A stretch of DNA of 64,000 bases from Terriglobia bacterium (GTDB lineage Bacteria > Acidobacteriota > Terriglobia > Bryobacterales > Bryobacteraceae). Numbering within the stretch: position 1 is the first letter of the stretch; each line of letters opens with the position of its first letter. The DNA is taken from contig JAIQFK010000007.1 in NCBI GenBank assembly GCA_020073305.1, forward strand, positions 62,001 through 126,000, written 5' to 3'. The notes under the pieces are model-generated. The model was given only the letters and a program-made list of their open reading frames with translations, was not told where the DNA came from and ran no database searches. Shown piece by piece: positions 42,833 through 49,991 of the stretch. The position numbers were made by a program, and so were the translations under genes.

Positions 42833-43879
42833 TCAACGGTTGGCGTTCACCGTGACACCGGCGCAACTGGATCCGCTGCCCGCTGTGCAACCGTAACAGT
42901 GCTGCCCCACGGTGATCCGCCGGCGCCCGAGTTGCGCCGCGTGGAAATCGCCGACGTGCGCCGGCGCGCCGTAGCCCACCGGCAGGTCCAGCATCTGGTT
43001 GAAATCGCAGTCGTAGAGCGTCCCGTCCCACCCTACTGACAGCGTGTAACGGCACATAACTCCGGAAGCAGCCGCCGGATTGTACGCACGGATCAGCTTT
43101 TCCATGTAGCGCGCGTAATTGCCGCTGCGCAGCAGAAAGTCGAGGAACCGGTTGATCGGCATATTGGTAATGGTATAGAGCGAATTAAAGACGATGCCGT
43201 AACGGTGCGTCAACTCCCGCTTAAAGTCCGCTTCGACCGCGCGCTGTGCCGGCGGCAGAAATGCGCCGACCGGATTGTAGACCAGATTCAGCCGCAACCC
43301 GGACCCATCCTGCCCGTAGCCCAGCGCGTTCAATCTACGCAACGCCTCGATCGACTTGGCAAAAACCCCGGCGCCCCGCTGGGCGTCCGTCTGCTGCTCG
43401 AGAAAATAAGGAAGGCTGGCCACGATCTCCACTTGGTGCGCGGCGAGAAAATCGGCGAGATCGGCCTGTGTGGGGAGTAACAACACCGACAGATTCGAGC
43501 GATCCATCACCTGCCGGCCCAGCGCCCGGCTTTGCTCGACGAGCCAGCGGAAATTCGGATTGAGTTCCGGCGCGCCGCCCGTGATATCCACGGTCGGGAT
43601 GTCCGTGCCGGCCAGCGCCCTGATGCACAGCTCCGCCGTCTCGCGCGTCATGATCTCGCGCCGGTCCGGCCCCGCGTCCACGTGGCAATGGCCGCAAGTC
43701 TGGTTGCAGAGCTTGCCCACGTTGATTTGAAAAACCGTGATCCCGCTTGCCGTCAACGGTTCGAGGCCCGATTCCGCGAGCGCATCGGCGAAAGGCTTTC
43801 GCGGCTGCGAGCCGTTATTCAGCACGCGCAACTGCGCCGCCGGAGACGCCAGAGGGTGCTGAGCGCCTGCCATGCTCAC
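42833..43879 (-). CDS. arsS: Arsenosugar biosynthesis radical SAM protein ArsS
   Basis: This 348-residue radical SAM enzyme matches ArsS. The iron-sulfur motif is CNQTCGHC (Cys58, Cys62, Cys65), followed by HVDAGPDRREIM, TVDITGGAPELNPNFRWLV, NLSVLLLPTQ and a C-terminal Cys-rich end, HCYGCTAGSGSSCAGVTVN (Cys328, Cys331, Cys339). ArsS converts dimethylated arsenic to a deoxyadenosyl arsinoyl product on the path to arsenosugars. GTG 43879 was preferred because AAGGTGA lies seven bases upstream; ATG 43873 is the alternative. It overlaps the AhpD-like gene. The family includes selenocysteine forms; all relevant codons here are cysteine. No arsM methyltransferase is in the window. Confidence 0.9.
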   Translation of the reverse strand: MSMAGAQHPLASPAAQLRVLNNGSQPRKPFADALAESGLEPLTASGITVFQINVGKLCNQTCGHCHVDAGPDRREIMTRETAELCIRALAGTDIPTVDITGGAPELNPNFRWLVEQSRALGRQVMDRSNLSVLLLPTQADLADFLAAHQVEIVASLPYFLEQQTDAQRGAGVFAKSIEALRRLNALGYGQDGSGLRLNLVYNPVGAFLPPAQRAVEADFKRELTHRYGIVFNSLYTITNMPINRFLDFLLRSGNYARYMEKLIRAYNPAAASGVMCRYTLSVGWDGTLYDCDFNQMLDLPVGYGAPAHVGDFHAAQLGRRRITVGQHCYGCTAGSGSSCAGVTVNANR

Positions 43880-44208
43880 ATGCTCACCTTGCGCGCGGCG
43901 TTACGCATCTGCAGCCCGTGAACCAGGGATGCGCCCCCGCGAATGGCAGAGGCCACGTGCACCGCTTCGCTCATCTGCTCGAGGTTGGAGCCTTTTTCGA
44001 GACACGCCTGAGTATAGGCATCGATGCAGTAAGGGCACTGCACCGCATGGGCGACGCCGAGCGCAATCAGGCACTTCTCCCGCTCGCTGAGCGCGCCCTC
44101 GGCGAACACCGCCCCATACCATTCAGAGAATTTCTCCCACAACCCCGGCGCGTTCTGGCCGACCTCGGCAAATCGGGGCAGATCTTCGTCGTGATAATAC
44201 CCGGCCAT
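43876..44208 (-). CDS. AhpD-like (carboxymuconolactone decarboxylase family) partner of ArsS
   Basis: This 110-residue protein has the AhpD-type redox motif CPYC (Cys58-Cys61) within GVAHAVQCPYCIDAYTQACLEKG. It also has the family lead WEKFSEWYGAVFAEGALSEREKCLIALGVAH. This matches the arsenosugar biosynthesis-associated peroxidase-like proteins encoded next to arsS. A thiol-reducing or arsenic-handling role is inferred from that association. Its stop overlaps the start of arsS. The gene starts 97 bases from the divergent tRNA-Ser. Confidence 0.9.
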   Translation of the reverse strand: MAGYYHDEDLPRFAEVGQNAPGLWEKFSEWYGAVFAEGALSEREKCLIALGVAHAVQCPYCIDAYTQACLEKGSNLEQMSEAVHVASAIRGGASLVHGLQMRNAARKVSM

Positions 44209-44305
44209 TCGTTACCTCGCGTCTTCCGAGTTTCCCACGATCGCCCGGCCCGCGGGGATGATTGCCTGATTGCGACCCTCCGTCGAAATTCGCTAGATTA
44301 GGACC

Positions 44306-44395
44306 GGAGGAATGGCCGAGTGGTTGAAGGCGGCGGTCTTGAAAACCGTTAGCGGGGTGACTCGCTCGGGGGTTCGAATCCCTCTTCCTCCGCCA
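44306..44395 (+). tRNA. tRNA-Ser (anticodon UGA)
   Basis: The acceptor stem GGAGGAA (44306-44312) pairs with TTCCTCC (44385-44391), followed by discriminator G and an encoded CCA. The anticodon loop CTTGAAA carries TGA at 44340-44342. A long variable arm (AGCGGGGTGACTCGCT region) and the T-loop GGTTCGAATCC are present, as expected for a class II serine tRNA. Confidence 0.97.
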
Positions 44396-44701
44396 TCCGC
44401 TTCGACAGCCGGATGGCAATTTACCGATCGCCGCTGATGACAGCCGCTGCGTTGCGTGTCCCTCCCTCTTAATGAACCTGTTGTATTTCCTGTAAGGCCT
44501 GAGCGAGCGCTGCACGCGCCGCGTCAGTCACCCGAACCATAGGCCCGCCGCTCCTACCGCGCGGTTCATTTGGAGATTGAATCCCACCGCCACTCATTCC
44601 GTCCCAGGATCTGGAGGCCGGCTCCAGAATCCGCGAGGAAGAAGGCTAGAGCGCTACACGGGTAGATCGCATAGAATCAACCTTGGATCTGGAGGCGTGT
44701 G
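44396..44701. other. Intergenic region after tRNA-Ser
   Basis: These 306 bases hold no recognised gene. On the minus strand 44469-44540 is a 23-codon frame (MVRVTDAARAALAQALQEIQQ...) that looks like a truncated N-terminus of some protein but has no support. The end contains the GGAGG ribosome site (44691-44695) of the ThuA-like gene. No integrase or att-site duplication of the tRNA 3' end was seen. Confidence 0.45.
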
Positions 44702-45388
44702 ATGATTCGTTTCCTCGCAGGGTTGCTGCTGGCCGCTGCGGCGTTCGCCGGGCCGCCGGTGAGAGTGCTGATCGTGACTGGCGGGCACGAGCATTCCCTG
44801 TCCTTTTATTCACTCTTCGACGATCCGAGCATGATTGTAGCCGTCAATCCCCACCCCATTGCGTTCACCACGGACTTCCGCGACCGTGCCGACGTGTTGG
44901 TGCTCTACGACCTGATTCCGAACATGCCCGAGGAGGAGAAACGCAACCATCTGCGGGCTTTCGTCGAATCCGGAAAAGGGGTCGTGGTTCTTCACCATGC
45001 CATCATCGATCACCAATCGTGGCCGTGGTGGTACGAAGACGTAGTCGGCGGCCGTTACCTTCTTGACTCCGCGGGCGGCATGCCTGCCTCTAAGGCCGGG
45101 CACGAGGAGCGCATGCTCGTGACGGTCGCAAAGAAGCATCCCGTCACCGAGGGCCTTGCCGATTTCGCGATCGAGGACGAGACGTACAAAGGGATGTGGA
45201 TCTCACCGAAAGTCCAGGTCCTGCTGACCACCGACAACCCGAATAACGATGCTCCGGTGGTCTGGTTGGGCACGCATCCGAAAGCGCGCGTCGTCTACAT
45301 CCAGCTAGGCCACGGCAGTCTGGCGCATCACAACCCGAACTATCAGCGTCTCGTGCGCAACGCCATCCTCTGGGCGGCGGGCAACTAG
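44702..45388 (+). CDS. Secreted ThuA-like domain protein
   Basis: This 228-residue protein has a signal peptide (MIRFLAGLLLAAAAFA) and a class I glutamine-amidotransferase-like ThuA domain: VRVLIVTGGHEHSLSFY, DVLVLYDLIPNMPEEEK, GVVVLHHAIIDHQSWPWWYEDVVGGRY, HPVTEGLADFAIEDETYKGMW and VVYIQLGHGSLAHHNPNYQRLVRNAILWAAG. ThuA proteins take part in keto-sugar/trehalose metabolism in known cases. ATG 44702 was chosen because GGAGG lies six bases upstream; a GTG three bases earlier is also in frame. The GH30-like gene follows 17 bases later. Confidence 0.9.
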   Translation: MIRFLAGLLLAAAAFAGPPVRVLIVTGGHEHSLSFYSLFDDPSMIVAVNPHPIAFTTDFRDRADVLVLYDLIPNMPEEEKRNHLRAFVESGKGVVVLHHAIIDHQSWPWWYEDVVGGRYLLDSAGGMPASKAGHEERMLVTVAKKHPVTEGLADFAIEDETYKGMWISPKVQVLLTTDNPNNDAPVVWLGTHPKARVVYIQLGHGSLAHHNPNYQRLVRNAILWAAGN

Positions 45389-45405
45389 ACTCTTGGAGAA
45401 AGCTT

Positions 45406-46824
45406 ATGTCCTTCTTGATCCGTGGCACCTCACTCCTCGCCCTGGCGCTCGGCGTCACTTCCGCATGGGCTGGCGAGCGGGCTCGCATCACTATCAACCC
45501 ATCCGAGCGATTTCAGGTCATCCAGGGCTTCGGCGTCAATTACACCGGGCCTTATTTCCGCGACGACCAGAAACCGATGTTCGACATGCTGATCAAAGAC
45601 CTGGGCGCGACCATGTTCCGCGTCGTCCCCTATCTGGTCTACAGCAATTGGGAGGAGACCAACGACAACGACGATCCCAACGTCATGAACTGGGAGTATT
45701 ACAACGAGCGCTACTCCTCGCCGATCTTCGAAGCCACGTGGAACGGATTGCGTTTCCTGAACTCGCGCGGCATCCGCCCGGTAATCGGGCTCATGGGCCC
45801 TGTGCCCGAATGGATGCTGGACGATCACTGGACCCCGCCGAAGCACAAAGTGTGCCAGACCGATAGCCAGCAGCGCGCCATCAAGCCCGCCATGTACGAC
45901 GAATTCGCTGAAATGGTCGTGTCCATGGTGATCTACGCACGGAGGAAGGCGGGAATTGATTTCGAGTACTTCAGCCCATTCAACGAGACCGACTGCTACC
46001 CGCCCGAAGGCCCGCGCATCGATCCCGAAGATGCTCCCAAAGTACTTGCAGCCGTGGCGCGCCGCTTGAAGAAGGAAGGCATGGGTGATATCAAGCTCAC
46101 GCCAGCCGATCAGGCCGTCATCACCAACGATTACATCACGCCGATCTTGCGCGATCCCGAACTGATGAAGCAGGTGGGAGTTTTCACTTTGCACACCTAC
46201 GGCGAGAATTCCGTAGGGCCGCAGGTGGAGCGCGTGAAATCCAGCAGCTACCCGCAGGTTCCGGTCTGGCTCACCGAGTACGGCGACCTTAGCGATCTCG
46301 ACAGGACCGCCGAAAACGACTGGAAAAAGTTTTCGCTCGCCGCCAACCGGCGCGCGCTCACCGCGCTCAACCAGGGCGCGAATGCCTTGTTTTTTTTCGA
46401 TGCCTTTGACGATTACGAAGAGTGCGCCCGCCGGATGACGTTCTACGGTTTGTACCGCAGCGCCGATCATATCTACACGCCCCGGAAGCGCTACTATGCC
46501 ACCCGGCAGCTCTACCACTTCGTACCGCCAGGTGCGGAACGGATCGGCGCCTCAAGCGACGTTCCCGGGCTGACCCTATCGGCCTTCCACGACGCCGCGT
46601 CCCAATCGCTCGTGCTCGTCGGAGTCAAGGAGGGCGGGCCCAAGAACCTCGCCGTCGTCTTGCCCTCCGCAGACGGATCTGTTCCGTCCTGGGATCTGTA
46701 CATGACGACCCCTTCGGTCGACTGCGCGAAAACCGCAACCCTCCCGGCAACCGGTGGGATCGTCTCATTGGACCTGCCGGATGAGGCCGTGTTCACTCTG
46801 GTGGGGCAGCTCCGGAAACCGTAG
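45406..46824 (+). CDS. Secreted GH30-like (clan A) glycoside hydrolase
   Basis: This 472-residue protein has a signal peptide (about 1-22) and a retaining TIM barrel that opens with FQVIQGFGVNYTG, a strand typical of GH30-type enzymes. The acid/base is Glu194 in FSPFNETDC and the nucleophile Glu291 in VWLTEYGD. A C-terminal beta-sandwich (about 370-472) completes the usual GH30 layout. Substrate specificity (beta-1,6-glucan/galactan, xylan or other) cannot be read. It is co-transcribed with the ThuA-like gene. The distant catalytic-loop sequence means GH39 or an unclassified clan-A group remain possible. Confidence 0.8.
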   Translation: MSFLIRGTSLLALALGVTSAWAGERARITINPSERFQVIQGFGVNYTGPYFRDDQKPMFDMLIKDLGATMFRVVPYLVYSNWEETNDNDDPNVMNWEYYNERYSSPIFEATWNGLRFLNSRGIRPVIGLMGPVPEWMLDDHWTPPKHKVCQTDSQQRAIKPAMYDEFAEMVVSMVIYARRKAGIDFEYFSPFNETDCYPPEGPRIDPEDAPKVLAAVARRLKKEGMGDIKLTPADQAVITNDYITPILRDPELMKQVGVFTLHTYGENSVGPQVERVKSSSYPQVPVWLTEYGDLSDLDRTAENDWKKFSLAANRRALTALNQGANALFFFDAFDDYEECARRMTFYGLYRSADHIYTPRKRYYATRQLYHFVPPGAERIGASSDVPGLTLSAFHDAASQSLVLVGVKEGGPKNLAVVLPSADGSVPSWDLYMTTPSVDCAKTATLPATGGIVSLDLPDEAVFTLVGQLRKP

Positions 46825-47121
46825 ACCAGAACGGACTCCGGCCGCCTGGGTATTTCTTGCGAACTTTCCGTGGATCGGCGCTGCGCCGGGGCTGACGCGG
46901 GGGGCTCAACGGTCGTGGAAGCGCGCCGTCCGGTCCATCACTTTCATTGTCGTGACGGTCATCCTGATTGCTCCCGCTGCAACCCGAGTTTGCAGGACGT
47001 TCCTCGCGTTCTCGGCGGTCTGCTTGTCCGTCATGGTACTCACTAGAAGGCGCTTCTCCGAGAAAGGTTCAACGCAGGACGGGCATGCCGGCCACCTCGC
47101 CGCCGCCGCACTCGTTTGACG
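46825..47121. other. Convergent intergenic region with no recognised feature
   Basis: These 297 bases lie between the stops of the GH30-like gene and the DUF362 gene. Open frames here have no start or family likeness, and no clear hairpin-plus-T terminator was found. Confidence 0.5.
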
Positions 47122-48342
47122 TTAGGCGGGCTTGCCGGTTCGCGTTGCCACGAAGTCAAACACCGCGTCTTTAATCGGAACTCCTGCTACCTCAATCCGG
47201 CTCAGATCCGCGCTGCCGAGGCCCACAGCTTCTGCCAGCAGCATCGGGTTATCCGCCCACAGCGGATCATTGGGGATCTCGATGTGTGTTTTGCGCACGT
47301 GGAATGGACCTTCGCCGCGTTTCGCCCGGGGATCGAATCCCATCACCGCGGCCGCCACCGCGTCGGTCGAAACCGGATTCCGCCCCACCACCATCACGCC
47401 CGGACGCACGTATTTCGCGCCCGTCACCCAGGGCCCTTCGCCCCCGGCGACAGTTTCCACGCCATCGATGATGGCCAGGTCGATCGGCCGCGCCGCCGCC
47501 AGGTCCACGATGATGTGGGGCACGCGGTATCCTTCGTACCGGTTGGATGAGGGATCGATCTCCCCCGGTGCGCTCTTGGACGGCTGCCGCTTGCCGGCAT
47601 GCAGAATGTCTTCTCGGCCCCGCCGGCACTTCTCGTTCGGCTCGTCGATGCCCGCATCGTCGCCGTAGATGGAGTCCGGCGTAATGCCGAACAGGTTCTT
47701 GATTGAAAGCGTCAGCCCGCACTCCTCGTGCTGCTTCAGCTTGGCCACACTGACGAACACGTCCGTGTCTTCGTACGAGTGATTCAGATCGAAGCCCGGG
47801 AACATGTAAGGCTTCGGTACCTTAAAGCGCGCATAGCGTTTGCCGGATCCCAGCGTGTTGGTCTGTTCGAACTCCACCACCGGCGCGGCAGTGCGGATGG
47901 CTTTCACATTCCAGCCCGCATCCAGCATCTTGTCTTCCAGAGACTCTCCTTCGTAGGTGCCTTCGAGCAAGCGAACCCGCCGCGCACCAGCATTTCCGAA
48001 CAGATGGCAGAGCGCGCCCACCACACTCTCGTGTACCCAGTACGTCTGTCCTGGCGTGTAGCCGGGGAAGCGGCCGCCGCCCGTGAGGTTCAGTTTCACG
48101 GCGACGGTCTTGCCGCGCACCAGGCTGCCGATTCCTCCGATCTGATCGAATTGCGTGGCCAGCCGCGCCACCACCTCGCTATAGCTGGCGTACTTGGCGA
48201 TGGACACCGCGGGGGCGGGCGGCGCGAAAGCGTTCAGCGGCCCATTCCCGACCGCAAAGGCTCCCAGTGCGGTGCCGGACGCCGCCAGCCATTGGCGCCT
48301 CGTGATGGAATCTGCCGCTCGGTTCTTCGAATATTTGCACAT
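47122..48342 (-). CDS. Tat-exported DUF362-domain protein
   Basis: This 406-residue protein has a twin-arginine signal (ITRRQWLAASGTALGAFAVG, about 13-32) and the DUF362 domain: TVAVKLNLTGGG, RVRLLEGTYEGES, DVFVSVAKLKQHEECGLTLSIKNLFGI, PHIIVDLAAARPIDLAIIDGVETVAGGEGPWV and GRNPVSTDAVAAAVMGFDP. The family is often linked to iron-sulfur or redox proteins, but its activity is not established. No CxxCxxC ferredoxin cluster is present. ATG 48342 was chosen since GGAGAG lies eight bases before it and inside the end of the upstream gene. It is four bases downstream of a secreted unknown gene. Confidence 0.85.
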   Translation of the reverse strand: MCKYSKNRAADSITRRQWLAASGTALGAFAVGNGPLNAFAPPAPAVSIAKYASYSEVVARLATQFDQIGGIGSLVRGKTVAVKLNLTGGGRFPGYTPGQTYWVHESVVGALCHLFGNAGARRVRLLEGTYEGESLEDKMLDAGWNVKAIRTAAPVVEFEQTNTLGSGKRYARFKVPKPYMFPGFDLNHSYEDTDVFVSVAKLKQHEECGLTLSIKNLFGITPDSIYGDDAGIDEPNEKCRRGREDILHAGKRQPSKSAPGEIDPSSNRYEGYRVPHIIVDLAAARPIDLAIIDGVETVAGGEGPWVTGAKYVRPGVMVVGRNPVSTDAVAAAVMGFDPRAKRGEGPFHVRKTHIEIPNDPLWADNPMLLAEAVGLGSADLSRIEVAGVPIKDAVFDFVATRTGKPA

Positions 48343-48346
48343 GAGT

Positions 48347-49831
48347 TTATCTCTCCAGAAGCAGCGCGGCGTACGTGTGAATCTGCCCGATGGCCAGCTC
48401 AATGCCCTGCTCGGACTTCTCCACAGGCAGGTCAGTTGCCGCACCGTACAAACCATAAAGGCGCGCTGTTCGATATGAGCCGCTGACCCGTACCGTGATG
48501 GCTTCAGACGGGCCAGAGGCGTAGTTGATCATTTGCACCAACAGTTGCTTGCCGTCTTCGCTTGCGCTCAGATACGGCAGAACGGTGGGCGCGTTGAAAA
48601 GCCGGAGTCCCAGGTTTCCCTTGCCCAGAAGATGCAGCAGGTTCTTCGAGAGGGCTTCGGGGTCGGGAGTTTCTTCCCGGTACACGATGAGTTGGCCTTT
48701 GCCGAGTTCTTGCTCGATGTAGTCTTTGTCCTTCGGAACCGCCACTCCCCATCCCGGTCCCGTGACCAGCAGGCCGCCTCCCTCGGCGAACCTTCTCCAC
48801 ATCGACCTTTCACCCTCAGCAGGATTCGAAATCTCCGTTACGAGCAGTGCTTTCACGCCTTCGAGCGCCGATGCGTTGAGCGCCGCGCGGTCGATCATGC
48901 GGTAGGGAATCCGGCGGCGGGCAATCAGGTTGAGGTTTTCATCGGCGACGTCCGGGTAACGCGTGGAAGGATCCCGCGCGATGCCCAGCGGCCCGGCAGG
49001 AACGAACGGACGCCATCCCGCATGCTGTTCGAAAAATCCTGACGCTTCACAAATGCGGCGCCACGTGGCTAGCGCGTCAGGCTGCCGCTGCGAGAGGCCG
49101 CCGAGCAAGCCGTCGTCGGGTGCGACCACCCATCGTCCCCCCGCGGCAGCGCTATCCGCGATCGCGCGAGCATAGTTATCAGCCGAGGGATTCTCAAGCG
49201 CGAATCCGAGCCAAACTGGTGTCTGGCCTTTTGCCCGCAGCGACCGGACCAACCACAAGTTGGAATCCATCCACGGCTCGCTTGTAGGCGTGGCTACCGT
49301 TGCTCCGGAATCCGAAAGAACCCGAATGCCCGGCGCGCCCGCCGCGGCCTGCAACGGAATCAGCAGAAACCCGGCCTGATTTTCGCCGGCCTGCGAGAGC
49401 CGCGCAAAATCGGCAAAATCCGGTTCAAGCGCGAGACCATCCAGGTGCGCTTTTGCCGCCGCCTCGACCGCCTGGGCCGCATCGGCGCCCGCGTAGACCA
49501 GCCCCAACACCGTGAAGCCTCTTTGGTGAGCCTCTTTCGCGTAGGCACCCGCTATTTGCTGCTGCTCGCGCACCAACGCCGGATCGCCCCCGGCGCTCCA
49601 GGTAACTAACAGGCAGTTGATCGGCGTGTCGTGTAGCAAATCGAGCGAGGCGGGCTGGTACCAATCCTTGAGAATCGCCGGATCTGCCTTCTTGGCGGCA
49701 CGCCGCGCCACTTCCAGAGGTCCCCCCGGCCAACGGACCGGCACGAGTTTGTCGACGTCCACCGCAAACGCCAGCGCAAGACAATTCCAGACGACGAGCA
49801 CACCTATCAGGCGTTGGAGGCGGTGTTGCAT
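48347..49831 (-). CDS. Secreted protein of unknown function, glycosidase-like architecture
   Basis: This 494-residue protein has a signal peptide (MQHRLQRLIGVLVVWNCLALAFA). The N-terminal half has barrel-like elements (INCLLVTWSAGGDP, GFTVLGLVYAGAD, HLDGLALEPDF, VWLGFALENPSADNYARAIADSAAAGGRWV). The C-terminal part resembles a glutaminase/beta-galactosidase-trimerisation-like fold (EGVKALLVTEISNPAEGERSMWRRFAEGGGLLVTGPG) followed by a small beta domain. The same order occurs in some GH42-like and uncharacterised acidobacterial proteins, but no catalytic pair was identified. ATG 49831 places the signal peptide at the N-terminus; the frame is open to 49942. It is divergent from the kinase gene. 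Confidence 0.7.
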   Translation of the reverse strand: MQHRLQRLIGVLVVWNCLALAFAVDVDKLVPVRWPGGPLEVARRAAKKADPAILKDWYQPASLDLLHDTPINCLLVTWSAGGDPALVREQQQIAGAYAKEAHQRGFTVLGLVYAGADAAQAVEAAAKAHLDGLALEPDFADFARLSQAGENQAGFLLIPLQAAAGAPGIRVLSDSGATVATPTSEPWMDSNLWLVRSLRAKGQTPVWLGFALENPSADNYARAIADSAAAGGRWVVAPDDGLLGGLSQRQPDALATWRRICEASGFFEQHAGWRPFVPAGPLGIARDPSTRYPDVADENLNLIARRRIPYRMIDRAALNASALEGVKALLVTEISNPAEGERSMWRRFAEGGGLLVTGPGWGVAVPKDKDYIEQELGKGQLIVYREETPDPEALSKNLLHLLGKGNLGLRLFNAPTVLPYLSASEDGKQLLVQMINYASGPSEAITVRVSGSYRTARLYGLYGAATDLPVEKSEQGIELAIGQIHTYAALLLER

Positions 49832-49991
49832 GAGGCTGTTAAATCCCCGTGAGCAACCGGGCATCCAAGACGAAATTGTGCTCAAGTTGTTGAAATGATG
49901 ACGAATTTCAGCGCTCATCGCGACCTGCGTGCGTTCTCCCACCCACGTGCCTTGGCCCGGAAACCCAACGGCGGTGTTATAGTTCCGGCAG

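Noticed and set aside
42534-43055. 173-codon minus-strand frame downstream of and overlapping arsS
   Set aside because: Its first half is a frame shadow of arsS and the remainder is low-complexity Arg/Ser; another frame there (ending 42649) looks more protein-like.
44123-44515. 130-codon minus-strand frame containing RKRDSNPRASHPANGFQDRRLQ-like sequence
   Set aside because: This phrase is simply the reverse translation of the tRNA-Ser gene and is a known spurious annotation.
45430-46518. 362-codon minus-strand frame opposite the GH30-like gene
   Set aside because: No family likeness; the plus-strand gene has signal peptide and both catalytic glutamates.
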